Below are positions 8,202 through 16,937 of a DNA stretch of 64,000 nt, in pieces. The position numbers and the translations under genes are program-made. The notes under the pieces are model-generated. The model did no database searches. It saw nothing but the letters and a program-made list of their open reading frames with translations, and was not told where the DNA came from. This DNA is from DASSFG01 sp035547915 (GTDB lineage: Bacteria > Planctomycetota > Planctomycetia > Pirellulales > JAICIG01): NCBI GenBank assembly GCA_035547915.1, contig DASZTS010000087.1:109976-173975 (forward strand). Reading direction: 5' to 3'. The stretch's first letter is position 1; every line of letters begins with the position of its first letter.

Positions 8202-9041
8202 TCAGCCGCCGACCTCGGCCCGAAAACGAGCAAACTCGTCGGCCTGCCGGCGCAACTCGGAAGCGAGTTCCTCGACTTGCCGTCTCACGGCGGCCAACTC
8301 GGACCGCAGGTCGGCCAGTGCCTCGGCGGAGCCTGTCGATGTGTGGACGGCGGCCGGCGGTCGCGCCGTTTGCGGCCGCGCCACAGGCTCGGTCACGTCG
8401 GCCGACGAAGATGCCAGCCCCGCCGGCCCCTCTCCCAGTTCCGACCCCATCGCGGCGGAACCGGCCGCTTCGCGCCGCACCTTGTCCATCTCTTGCGGCT
8501 GGTAGAGCGCGTGCGAGACGACCTGGCCACGCCCCTCGGGGCTGAGGGTGATGACGAGCCGCTTGGCTTTGAGCGAATCGATGACCGGTCTTAACGCCGC
8601 CAAGTCGGCGATCGGTTCCATGCGTGCCGCCCGGCCACGCAATTCACCCACCGTCTGGGCGCCGCGCAACAAGAGCTCGGTCATCACGGCCATCTCTACC
8701 TTGTCGACTCCCAACCAGTCGTACAGGTAATGGCGGTACTTGGGCACGCGCCCGCCTCCCTGCACTTCGGCCACGGCACCCAAGGCCCGCAGCCGTTCCA
8801 GCGACGCCTCGACATCGTCGGGCTGCAACTGCATGAGCGGATGGCGGTTGTTCTTCTGATTGGCGCCGGTGCAGATGGCGTTCGAAGACATCGGGTAGGC
8901 GTCGGGCGTCGTTTTGGCCTTCTCCGCCAAGACGCCCAACACGCGTCGATCGATCGCCGTCACCGGCTGCCAGCGCGGCGCGGGCCTGTGCGGGGGCGTT
9001 GCCGATGGAGTTGTCGTCGAGTGTGGATCACCGGTTGACAT
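8202..9041 (-). CDS. YceH family protein (DUF480)
   Basis: 279 residues from ATG 9041. The conserved core (about 28-190) carries RRVLGVLAEKAKTTPDAYP, the SNAIC..NQKNNR block, VPKYRHY and LLLRGAQTVGELRGR, which together define the YceH double winged-helix family. YceH is a soluble, probably DNA-binding protein of unknown role. The last 40-45 residues form a charged heptad stretch likely to be a coiled coil, after an Ala/Pro-rich linker; E. coli YceH is about 215 residues, so this C-terminal tail is extra. Confidence 0.85.
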   Translation of the reverse strand: MSTGDPHSTTTPSATPPHRPAPRWQPVTAIDRRVLGVLAEKAKTTPDAYPMSSNAICTGANQKNNRHPLMQLQPDDVEASLERLRALGAVAEVQGGGRVPKYRHYLYDWLGVDKVEMAVMTELLLRGAQTVGELRGRAARMEPIADLAALRPVIDSLKAKRLVITLSPEGRGQVVSHALYQPQEMDKVRREAAGSAAMGSELGEGPAGLASSSADVTEPVARPQTARPPAAVHTSTGSAEALADLRSELAAVRRQVEELASELRRQADEFARFRAEVGG

Positions 9042-9146
9042 ATCGCTTCGTCGGGGCGTTAGGACGTGCGGCCGTTCATGCGGCCGGCCATTATACCGCC
9101 GACCTCGTCAGTCGCCGATGCGGGTATCGAGATAGTCCACGATCGT

Positions 9147-9632
9147 TCACGTCAGCTCGCAGACGGCCGATTGGCCTTCGCATTCGTCGACTTCGATGAG
9201 TAGACGCCGCGGAGCGGCCAGCCGGCGCGAGGCGAGCTCCGACAACAGCCGGCGGCCGATGTGACGTGCGAGCAGTTCGGCCGTCGTATTCGGTACCGGC
9301 AGCAAGACGCAGTCGCCGCGCGGAAAGACCCACCGGCGCTCTTCAAAAACGGCTGTGACGGCGGTCTCGTCGGCGGTGACCTGGATGAGTGGATGCTCGG
9401 TCGGCAACAGGACGTGATGGTCGAGCTCCAGCACAATGTCCCGCAGCGCGTCGCGCAAGGCGATGAAGTCGATCACGTACTGGTTCTCGTCGAGCGGACC
9501 GAAAACCTCGGCCGTCACGCGGTAGTTGTGCCCGTGCAACCGTTCGCAGACATTTCCGTCGAAGGTGATAAAGTGCGCAGCGGAAAAGACCAGATAATCC
9601 TTCGTCAGCCGCACTCGATACGTTTCAGGCAT
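9147..9632 (-). CDS. 6-pyruvoyl-tetrahydropterin synthase / QueD family protein
   Basis: 161 residues from ATG 9632. Zinc ligands are visible as His20 (FSAAHF) and His33/His35 (RLHGHNY), with Cys29 placed as CxxxHGH, the nucleophile arrangement of QueD and PTPS. A second-half LDHH motif and a C-terminal EVDE Glu complete the T-fold site. It turns dihydroneopterin triphosphate into a pyruvoyl- or carboxy-tetrahydropterin, for queuosine or another pterin. The neighbouring CitG-like gene and the DHPS-like gene at 16.9 kb make a link to H4MPT synthesis possible; queuosine remains the default. Confidence 0.8.
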   Translation of the reverse strand: MPETYRVRLTKDYLVFSAAHFITFDGNVCERLHGHNYRVTAEVFGPLDENQYVIDFIALRDALRDIVLELDHHVLLPTEHPLIQVTADETAVTAVFEERRWVFPRGDCVLLPVPNTTAELLARHIGRRLLSELASRRLAAPRRLLIEVDECEGQSAVCELT

Positions 9633-9683
9633 GTCGGGATCGTTGTATGGCCGGGATAGGGCGGTCCGTGAGCGGCCTCGCCA

Positions 9684-10541
9684 TCAGTAAAACTTGACCG
9701 GTAATTCAATTATGCCGGTTCGCAGCGCGGCGAACAGCCCGGCGCAGACGAAGTCGGCGGTCGTACCCGGATTGCGGCGGTGACCGTCGCAGCGGAGCCA
9801 GAAATCGAAGTCGGCCAAGGCCCGCTCATAGGGCTCGTCCCCCGGATTACCGGCCTCGAGCGTGGCGGCCGCCATCGTCGAGGATTGCCGCGCGATCGTT
9901 GGGCCGCATTTGCGAGCGATCAGGCTGTCGGGGAAATCGGCCATCAGCCGCAGTTGGGCACGCACGATCGTCTGGCCGAGGGGCCATCTTTCCGCGAGCC
10001 CGTGCCGAATGGCCGGAAGAACCACGTCGAAAAGCTCAGTGAAGTCGTTTACATACTGCCGGGCGACCAGATCGCGATCGGCCGCCAGCCGCATGGCGTA
10101 AAGCAGATCGTCCGGCGGAGGGCCGGACACGTCGGCTTCGTCGACTTGGCCGAGCCCGCCGGGCGTCGCCAACCGGATGGCCTCGTAGACCAGCCGGGTG
10201 TCATCGGCCCGCGACGAGCGCAATACATCGGCGACGCCGGCGCGCAAGTCGCCACCCGCCATCGCCAGCGGCGCCATCAGCAGTACTGCGCCGAGGTTGG
10301 TGTTGGTGCCCACAGCGTCGCGCGTGCGTCGTACCGCATCGACCACGACCTGGCCGAGAGGGGCACCGGTCGCGGCGGCGTCGAAGGCCGGCGCGACGGC
10401 CACCGCACTCATAGCAAAATCGACGAAGGTCAGGTCCTCGAAATCGGCCGCCCGGTGGACATTTCCCGGCTTGCTGGCGGCGACTTCCCACAAAAAGGCA
10501 AGTCCGGCGAGTTGGCCGACGGTGAGATAAGAGACAGGCAT
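9684..10541 (-). CDS. Triphosphoribosyl-dephospho-CoA synthase-like (CitG/MdcB fold)
   Basis: 285 residues from ATG 10541 (a TTG three codons earlier is also open). Family marks are LWEVAASKPGNVHR at the N-terminus, RDAVGTNTNLGAVLLMAPLA in the middle, and a C-terminal DGHRRNPGTTADF. Classical CitG serves citrate or malonate lyase, but no lyase subunits are nearby. CitG-like genes also occur in the archaeal-type C1 (H4MPT) gene sets of methylotrophs and planctomycetes, where the role is thought to be ribosyl or cofactor assembly. The PTPS-like gene about 50 bases downstream supports a cofactor role. Confidence 0.75.
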   Translation of the reverse strand: MPVSYLTVGQLAGLAFLWEVAASKPGNVHRAADFEDLTFVDFAMSAVAVAPAFDAAATGAPLGQVVVDAVRRTRDAVGTNTNLGAVLLMAPLAMAGGDLRAGVADVLRSSRADDTRLVYEAIRLATPGGLGQVDEADVSGPPPDDLLYAMRLAADRDLVARQYVNDFTELFDVVLPAIRHGLAERWPLGQTIVRAQLRLMADFPDSLIARKCGPTIARQSSTMAAATLEAGNPGDEPYERALADFDFWLRCDGHRRNPGTTADFVCAGLFAALRTGIIELPVKFY

Positions 10542-10683
10542 GACGTCCAAAGTCTAAAGTCCAAACTCCGAAGTCAAGGGACAGCAGCGTTTCCTCGCCA
10601 AGACAATGGGTTTACACTGGTGGCAGGAGTGAGGGCGGCATTACGCCTGCCTGCGGGATTTACACCACGAATACCAGTCGAAG

Positions 10684-12678
10684 ATGCTTAGATTGCGAGT
10701 CGCAGTGGTCGCCCTGCTGTTGTTGGGCTGCCTTGTCGGTCCAGGCATCACTCGCGCCGACGATTACGACCGCAGCCATTGGGCCTTTCAGGCCCGCGGC
10801 ACCTCCCCGCCGCCGACCTTATCCGAGCCCGCCGACCAGGCTTGGCTGCATAACGAGATCGACGCTTTCGTGCTGGCGCGACTCAAGCTCGCAGGCCTGC
10901 CCCCGGCCTTTGAAGCCGATCGCCGCACGCTCATCCGCCGGCTCTATTTCGACCTGATCGGGCTACCGCCCACACCCGCCGAAATCGAAGCGTATGTCGG
11001 GGATCCCTCGCCATCGGCCTACGAGACGCTCGTCGACCGGCTGCTCGCCAGCCCGCACTACGGCGAACGTTGGGGCCGGCATTGGCTCGACGTGGTCCGC
11101 TACGCGGAAACCGAAGGGTTTGAATACGACCGCTATCTGTCCGGAGCTTGGCGTTACCGCGACTGGGTGATCGAGTCGCTCAACGCCGACAAACCCTACG
11201 ATCGCTTCGTCCGCGAACAGCTCGCGGGCGACGAAATGACGCCGGCCGATCCCGCACTGCTCGTGGCGGCCGGCTTTCTTCGGCTGGGGCCGGTGCGGCG
11301 CAATGCGGGCAACCAGGAGGTCGCCGGCAGCCGCAACGAAGTGCTCACCGAGATGACCAACGCGGTCGGATCGGTGTTTCTCGGCCTGACGGTCGGTTGT
11401 GCCCGTTGCCACGATCACATGTTCGATCCGGTGCTACAGTCAGACTACTACCGTCTCGAAGCCTTCTTGGCCGCCACGCACGAGCACGACGTACCGCTCG
11501 CCAGCGACAACGAGCAGGCAGCCTGGCGAGAGCGCACCGAAGCGGTGAAGGCCGACATCCAGCGGGTCACGCGCGAGTTGGAGAAACTGAAGCAAAACTC
11601 GTCCGGCGACCGCTCCGATCTCCAAGCCCAGTTGGTGCGACTCGAGGCGCAGCTTCCGCCGCCGTTGGACGCGATCTGCTCGGTGGCCGACGACGCGGCG
11701 AAGCGAACAGCCATCCATGTGCTCGAGCGCGGCAACTGGGACAAACCGGGTCGACCGGTGGGGCCGCGCGTGCCGGGTGTGTTTCTGCCAGAAGGCGCGC
11801 CAGAGCTGTCACCGAACCTCCCCAACCCGCGCACGTCTCTGGCGGATTGGCTGCTCGAACCGAACCACCCGCTCGCCGCGCGGGTCATCGTCAATCGGGT
11901 CTGGCAATATCACTTCGGGCACGGCATCGTCGCCACGCCGAACGATTTCGGAGTCAATGGCGACTCTCCCAGTCACCCCGAATTGCTGGACTGGTTGGCA
12001 ACCCGGTTCATTGCGGACGGTTGGCGGCTGAAGGAATTGCACCGTCTGATCGTGACGAGTGCCACCTATCGCCAAGCGTCGCGCTCGGCGAACACCGCTC
12101 AGGGTATGCAAACAGACCCGGCCGATCGACTGTTGTGGCATTTTCCACGCCGTCGCCTCGAGGCCGAAGAGATTCGCGACGCGATGCTCTCGGCCGCGGG
12201 TAGGTTGAATCTCAGGGCGGGTGGCCCGAGCGTGGTCGTACCCGTCGAGTCAGACTTGGTAGAGTTGCTTTACAAGCCGTCACAATGGCAAGTGACGGCG
12301 GAACGCGGTGAGCACGACCGGCGGAGCGTCTACTTGATCGCCAAGCGCAACCTACGGTTGCCGTTCATGGAGGTCTTCGATCAGCCCGACTTGCAGATCA
12401 GTTGTGCCTGCCGCGAAGCGAGCACGCATGCGCCGCAGGCCCTGGAACTGCTCAACGGCAAGCTCTCGAATGAATTGGCCGACGCCTTGGCCGACCGCCT
12501 GGCTCGCGAAGCACCGGGTAACGCGCGCGACCAGATCGATCTCGCCTATCGACTAGTCGCGGGCAGGCCGCCCAACGATGGCGAAGCGGCGCTCGCGGCC
12601 GAGTTTCTCGCCCACCAGCCATTGCGTGAGTTTGCGCTGGCGATGTTCAACGTCAACGCATTTTTGTACGTGGAGTAG
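10684..12678 (+). CDS. Secreted DUF1549/DUF1553 domain protein
   Basis: 664 residues. A cleavable signal peptide (about 1-24, ending GITRADD) is followed directly by HWAFQ, then DUF1549 (EIDAFVLARL, RRLYFDLIGLPPTP, HYGERWGRHWLDVVRYAET) and, after a helical Glu/Lys insert (about 285-330), DUF1553 (ARVIVNRVWQYHFGHGIV, NDFGVNGDSPSHPELLDWLA). The frequent N-terminal cytochrome c module is absent. This family is expanded in planctomycetes and almost always paired with DUF1501, as here (nine bases downstream). Its biochemical function is unknown; carbohydrate breakdown has been suggested. Confidence 0.88.
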   Translation: MLRLRVAVVALLLLGCLVGPGITRADDYDRSHWAFQARGTSPPPTLSEPADQAWLHNEIDAFVLARLKLAGLPPAFEADRRTLIRRLYFDLIGLPPTPAEIEAYVGDPSPSAYETLVDRLLASPHYGERWGRHWLDVVRYAETEGFEYDRYLSGAWRYRDWVIESLNADKPYDRFVREQLAGDEMTPADPALLVAAGFLRLGPVRRNAGNQEVAGSRNEVLTEMTNAVGSVFLGLTVGCARCHDHMFDPVLQSDYYRLEAFLAATHEHDVPLASDNEQAAWRERTEAVKADIQRVTRELEKLKQNSSGDRSDLQAQLVRLEAQLPPPLDAICSVADDAAKRTAIHVLERGNWDKPGRPVGPRVPGVFLPEGAPELSPNLPNPRTSLADWLLEPNHPLAARVIVNRVWQYHFGHGIVATPNDFGVNGDSPSHPELLDWLATRFIADGWRLKELHRLIVTSATYRQASRSANTAQGMQTDPADRLLWHFPRRRLEAEEIRDAMLSAAGRLNLRAGGPSVVVPVESDLVELLYKPSQWQVTAERGEHDRRSVYLIAKRNLRLPFMEVFDQPDLQISCACREASTHAPQALELLNGKLSNELADALADRLAREAPGNARDQIDLAYRLVAGRPPNDGEAALAAEFLAHQPLREFALAMFNVNAFLYVE

Positions 12679-12687
12679 TGCCGCCAG

Positions 12688-14094
12688 ATGCATCGATGCC
12701 CGGCCACCACACGAAGACACTTCATCGAGCGCGCGTTTTGCGGTTTCGGCTCGCTCGCGCTGGCGTCGTTGGTGAATGGTGAATCGGCCCGCGCCGTCAA
12801 TCCGCTGGCGGCCAAGCCTCCGCGCCTCTCCGAAGCCAAGGCCAAGGCGACCATCTTCCTGTTTATGGCCGGCGGTCCGAGCCATCTCGAAACGTTCGAT
12901 CCCAAGCCGCTCTTGAACCGCCTCGACGGTCAACCGCGACCCGCTCAATTCGGCGAGGCAAAGTATCAATTCGTCGCCAAGGACGCGAAGCTGCTCGGAA
13001 GCAAGCGGCGATTCGAACGCTACGGAGAGAGCGGTATCGAGGTTTCCGATCTCTTCCCCAATATCGCCCGGCATGTCGACGACCTGGCGATCATCCGTTC
13101 GTGTCACGGCGACATGGTGGTCCACTCGGCGGCCCAATACCAATTGTTCAGCGGCCGCACGATGCCGGGCTTTCCCAGCATGGGTTCCTGGGTTGTTTAC
13201 GGGCTTGGTTCCGAGAGCGACTCACTGCCCGCCTACGTGGTGATGCCCGACGGTCACGGCGCACTCGAAGCCGGACAGCCGATGTACGCCAACGGCTTTT
13301 TGCCGGCCGTCTACCAGCCGACGATGCTACGAGCGGGCGAGCGTCCGTTGCGCAACCTTAAGCTTCCCTCCGGGGTTACCTCCGACGAGCGGCGGCAAAC
13401 GATCGAACTGGTGCGCAATCTAAACCGGGCCGCAGCCGTCGCCGACGACGAGTTGGAAGCCCGCATCGGCGCCTATGATCTGGCCTTCAAGATGCAGAGC
13501 GAGGCGCCCGAGGTCTTCGACCTGCGCGGAGAGACGCAGGAGACACTCGATCTGTACGGCATCGGCCGTGAGCCGACCGATGACTACGGCCGACGCTGCC
13601 TGCTGGCCCGACGCTTGGTCGAGAAAGGGGTGCGTTTCAACGTGGTGGTGTCCGGAGGCGGGGCCGGAAACATGCAGTGGGACGCCCACAACGATATCGA
13701 AGAAAACCATCTGCGCATGGCGTCGCAGACCGATCTACCGATCGCTGGGTTGCTGACCGATCTGAAACGCCGCGGCTTGCTCGAATCGACGCTCGTCCTA
13801 TGGGGAGGCGAGTTCGGCCGTTCGCCCGAAGCGCAAGGCGGCAAAGGGCGAGACCATCACAACCTGGGCTTTACCGTGTGGATGGCCGGTGGCGGCATTC
13901 GTGGCGGCTGTGTCGTGGGTGCCACCGACGAGATCGGTCTACGGGCCGTCGAACGGCCGTACCATTTCCGTGACATTCACACAACGATCTTGAACCAACT
14001 CGGTCTCGATCAAGACGAATTGAGCTACTTGCACCAGGGTCGCAAGGAACGGTTGACGGAGATCCAGGGAGAGGTGATCGGCGAGATTGTCTAG
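12688..14094 (+). CDS. Tat-exported DUF1501 protein
   Basis: 468 residues. A twin-arginine signal sits at the N-terminus (TTRRHFI with Arg9/Arg10, then a hydrophobic run to about residue 30). The mature protein has the DUF1501 pattern: IFLFMAGGPSHLETFDPKP, FPNIARHVDDLAIIRS, LWGGEFGRSPEAQGGKGRDHH and a C-terminal HYLHQGR-like motif (SYLHQGR). DUF1501 is related to sulfatase/alkaline-phosphatase folds. It forms a two-gene unit with the DUF1549/DUF1553 gene, and the two products are presumed to work together outside the cytoplasm. Confidence 0.88.
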   Translation: MHRCPATTRRHFIERAFCGFGSLALASLVNGESARAVNPLAAKPPRLSEAKAKATIFLFMAGGPSHLETFDPKPLLNRLDGQPRPAQFGEAKYQFVAKDAKLLGSKRRFERYGESGIEVSDLFPNIARHVDDLAIIRSCHGDMVVHSAAQYQLFSGRTMPGFPSMGSWVVYGLGSESDSLPAYVVMPDGHGALEAGQPMYANGFLPAVYQPTMLRAGERPLRNLKLPSGVTSDERRQTIELVRNLNRAAAVADDELEARIGAYDLAFKMQSEAPEVFDLRGETQETLDLYGIGREPTDDYGRRCLLARRLVEKGVRFNVVVSGGGAGNMQWDAHNDIEENHLRMASQTDLPIAGLLTDLKRRGLLESTLVLWGGEFGRSPEAQGGKGRDHHNLGFTVWMAGGGIRGGCVVGATDEIGLRAVERPYHFRDIHTTILNQLGLDQDELSYLHQGRKERLTEIQGEVIGEIV

Positions 14095-14108
14095 CGGAGT
14101 TGCGACGC

Positions 14109-14579
14109 ATGGCCAAGCGAAAGACCTGGCGAGAGAAGCTCGCGGACGATAAGGATCTGCCGAAGGTCGTCAAGATCACGGGCGCGATGAGCCGCCGCTG
14201 GGGGAACGGTACGGTGGTCGTTCCCGCACCGCGCGAAGTCGATCGGATCATGAAGCGCGTGCCGCGCGGGAAGCTGATCACGATCAATGAGATTCGGGCC
14301 GTTGTCGCCAAGAATCACCTCGCGACGATCGCCTGCCCGATCACGACCGGCATCTTCGCCTGGATCGCCGCGCACGCTGCGGACGAAGCCGAAGCGGAAG
14401 GCGCAAAGCGCATCACGCCCTATTGGCGGACGCTGAAGTCGCAGGGCGAACTGAACGCCAAGTACCCCGGCGGCATCGACGCCGTGAGGCAACGCCTGGA
14501 ATCAGAAGGACACCGCGTGGTCCCCAAAGGAAAACGATTCGTCGTCGCCGACTACGAAAAACGTCTCGCAAAGCTTTGA
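14109..14579 (+). CDS. MGMT / alkyltransferase-like DNA-binding protein
   Basis: 156 residues from ATG 14109, chosen because GGAG (14096-14099) lies nine bases upstream; TTG 14100 is an alternative. The centre reads VPRGKLITINEIRAVVA, the winged-helix start of the O6-alkylguanine-DNA alkyltransferase domain, followed by TPYWRTLK and ELNAKYPGG, which match a divergent MGMT-like subfamily. The PCHR catalytic motif of true methyltransferases is not present; the only nearby Cys is in IACPITTG. It could be an alkyltransferase-like sensor of damaged DNA rather than a repair enzyme. Confidence 0.5.
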   Translation: MAKRKTWREKLADDKDLPKVVKITGAMSRRWGNGTVVVPAPREVDRIMKRVPRGKLITINEIRAVVAKNHLATIACPITTGIFAWIAAHAADEAEAEGAKRITPYWRTLKSQGELNAKYPGGIDAVRQRLESEGHRVVPKGKRFVVADYEKRLAKL

Positions 14580-14648
14580 CCGTCGCGCTGGTAACGACTC
14601 CGGTTGATCGGCAGACGGTTGCCGCCGACGCCAGGTAGGCCCCCGGGA

Positions 14649-14679
14649 GAGGAGATTGCCACCGATGGCAAATCTCCTC
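14649..14679. repeat. Strong hairpin between MGMT-like gene and mtaB
   Basis: GAGGAGATTGCCA (14649-14661) pairs with TGGCAAATCTCCTC (14666-14679) with one unpaired A, around the loop CCGA. The stem is 13 bp. There is no T-run on either side, so it is not a classical terminator. Confidence 0.5.
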
Positions 14680-14783
14680 GACCAGTTGTGCCTCGACCGC
14701 ACGTGACCGACGAGGGCCTCCTTGGTACGATGCGGCATTCGGACTGAATTCCTTATTGCCATCGGCACTCGATTGAGACGTCA

Positions 14784-16061
14784 ATGACCGCGTCCCGCCC
14801 CACTTTTCGCGCGGTCACGCTCGGTTGCAAGGTAAACCAGTACGAAACGCAATATGTGCGCGAGGGGCTTGAGCTGGCCGGTTACCGCGCGGCCGGCGAA
14901 GGCGAGACGGCCGATCTCTGCCTGGTGAATACCTGCACGGTCACCGTCGAGGGTGATGCCAAGAGCCGACAGACGATCCGGCAACTCGCTGCCCGTAACC
15001 CCGGCACGCGGATCATCGTCATGGGTTGCTATGCCACCCGCGCCCCGCACGAAGTGGCGGCGTTGCCCGGCGTGGCGGAAGTCGTGGAGGACAAGCGGGA
15101 ACTGCCCGATCTGTTGGGCCGCTTCGGCGTGGTTGACGTGCCCACGGGAATCTCCCGTTTCGATTGCCGCAAGCGGGCTTACGTGAAGGTGCAAGACGGC
15201 TGCCTCTTGCGATGCAGTTTCTGCATCATTCCCCACGTGCGCCCGACGCTCACGAGCCGCCCTGCGGTGGACATCGTTGACGAGGTCCGCCGACTGGTGG
15301 CCAACGGCTATCGCGAGATCATTCTGACGGGGATCCATCTGGGGCACTACGGCGTCGATTTCAACGCCGGCCGGCCGAAGAGCGAGTGGCTGCGGCTGTC
15401 GCACCTGGTCGATCGGTTATGCCGGCTCGACGGCGAGTTTCGCATTCGCCTGTCGAGCATCGAAGCGACCGAAGTGACGCGCGAGCTGATCGGAGTCATG
15501 GCGGCCAATCCGCAGCGAGTATGCCCCCATCTGCATGTCTCGATACAAAGCGGCTCCGACCGCGTGTTGCGGGGCATGCGTCGCCGCTGGTGCAGCCAGC
15601 GATTCGTCGACCGCTGTCTATTTGCCAAGCAGAGTCTCGATCGGCCGGCGTTCACCACCGACATCATCGTCGGTTTCCCGGGTGAGACCGACGACGATTT
15701 CGACGCGACGTGCCGAGTCGTCGAGGAGGTGGGCTTTTCGAAGCTGCATATCTTTCCGTTCAGTCCGCGCCGCGGCACACCCGCCGCGAACATGGCCGAG
15801 CAGGTTCCCAAGCGTGTCAAACAAGACCGCGCTCAGCGGCTGTCCGCGGTCGAGCAGCGGCTTTTCGAATCCTACGCCCGATCGCTCTTCGGCCGACGCC
15901 TGCAAGTGATGGTGGAGTCGCCCGTAGCCGATCGGCCCGGCTTCGCATATGGCACCTCGTGCCGATATGTGCACGTGGTCGTTCCGGCCACGCCGCAGTG
16001 CTATGGCAAATTCCGCGACGCCGTCCCAACGCGACTTGCCGCGGGACGCTTGGAGGTATGA
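14784..16061 (+). CDS. mtaB: tRNA N6-threonylcarbamoyladenosine(37) methylthiotransferase
   Basis: 425 residues. Methylthiotransferase of the MiaB/RimO/MtaB radical-SAM family. The N-terminal UPF0004 domain has GCKVNQYE, NTCTVT and GCYATR, with the three Cys that hold the auxiliary cluster. The radical-SAM motif CLLRCSFC uses Cys140, Cys144 and Cys147. A C-terminal TRAM-like region follows. GCKVNQYE and the length favour MtaB over MiaB. It adds a methylthio group to t6A37 in tRNAs reading ANN codons. It is transcribed alone and converges on the DUF1080 gene. Confidence 0.9.
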   Translation: MTASRPTFRAVTLGCKVNQYETQYVREGLELAGYRAAGEGETADLCLVNTCTVTVEGDAKSRQTIRQLAARNPGTRIIVMGCYATRAPHEVAALPGVAEVVEDKRELPDLLGRFGVVDVPTGISRFDCRKRAYVKVQDGCLLRCSFCIIPHVRPTLTSRPAVDIVDEVRRLVANGYREIILTGIHLGHYGVDFNAGRPKSEWLRLSHLVDRLCRLDGEFRIRLSSIEATEVTRELIGVMAANPQRVCPHLHVSIQSGSDRVLRGMRRRWCSQRFVDRCLFAKQSLDRPAFTTDIIVGFPGETDDDFDATCRVVEEVGFSKLHIFPFSPRRGTPAANMAEQVPKRVKQDRAQRLSAVEQRLFESYARSLFGRRLQVMVESPVADRPGFAYGTSCRYVHVVVPATPQCYGKFRDAVPTRLAAGRLEV

Positions 16062-16078
16062 CGCGCGAGCCGCGTCAT
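16058..16078. terminator. Hairpin shared by two convergent stop codons
   Basis: ATGACGCG (16058-16065) pairs perfectly with CGCGTCAT (16071-16078) around CGAGC. The mtaB stop TGA (16059-16061) is in the left arm and the DUF1080 stop (16075-16077, minus strand) in the right arm. Only a short T-tract follows. Confidence 0.45.
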
Positions 16079-16755
16079 TTATCGCCCGCGCTCGAAGCGG
16101 GCAGCTCCTTGATGCGGATATTGCGGAACTCGACGTGGCTGGCGTGGCCCAGAAAGCCGACGAAGCCGCGCGTACGCTGCATGCCGGGGTGGGCCTTGAG
16201 CGTCTCGGGATCCTTGACGTCGTCGAGGTTGCCGTCGACTGTCACCTGGCCGTTCACGGTCACCTTCACGTGTCGGCCGTCGCAGACGATCTCCTCGGTG
16301 TTCCACTCGCCTGCCTTTTTCGGGGCGCCCCGTTTGGCCGGCAGGACCTTATAGATCGAGCCGTGGTACTGACCGGGCTCCAGATTGGCATATTGCGGTG
16401 CGTCGTCATCCAGAACCTGGCTTTCCATGCCGAAATAGGCCGCATCGCCCTCGAGCGGCGCTCGCAGGCCGATGCCGTTGTTCCCGCCCGGCTCGACCCA
16501 ATATTCGAAACGGAGAACGAAATTGGCGTACTCCTTGTTGGTGAACAACTTGCCGCCGCCGTCCTTCGGACAGACGAGTACGCCGTCCTTCACGACGTAG
16601 CCGGGGCCGACTTTGCCGATGAGTTGCCAGCCGTCGAGCGTCTTGCCGTCGAACAATGAGACAAAACCCTTCTCGTCTTCGGCCGCGGGCAAACGGGCAA
16701 CCGACGTAAGGAGCATTCCCAGTGCGACCAACGGCATCAGACGGGGTGCGGACAT
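16075..16755 (-). CDS. Secreted DUF1080 protein (3-keto-disaccharide hydrolase-like)
   Basis: 226 residues from ATG 16755. A cleavable signal peptide ends near ARLPAAE. The mature domain starts with FVSLFDGKTLDGWQ, then DGVLVCP, FVLRFEYWVEPGGNNGI, and ends in HVEFRNIRIKEL, the full DUF1080 concanavalin-like fold. Some members cleave 3-keto-glucosides; for most the substrate is unknown. The family is greatly expanded in planctomycetes. It is monocistronic here. Confidence 0.87.
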   Translation of the reverse strand: MSAPRLMPLVALGMLLTSVARLPAAEDEKGFVSLFDGKTLDGWQLIGKVGPGYVVKDGVLVCPKDGGGKLFTNKEYANFVLRFEYWVEPGGNNGIGLRAPLEGDAAYFGMESQVLDDDAPQYANLEPGQYHGSIYKVLPAKRGAPKKAGEWNTEEIVCDGRHVKVTVNGQVTVDGNLDDVKDPETLKAHPGMQRTRGFVGFLGHASHVEFRNIRIKELPASSAGDK

Positions 16756-16937
16756 CTTTGTGTTCTCCGGAAGGTGTTTTCGCGGGTTGTATTGTAGTTA
16801 GCCCAGAAGCTGCACGGTAGACGCAAGACGAGGCTTCGCCGCTCGAAACCGCGCCGGCGAAGGCTACTTTTCGACGACCGCGTGCGGCTATGATGCAAGT
16901 AGTACCGATGCATACACGTTGCGGTCCCCGCGTCTCG

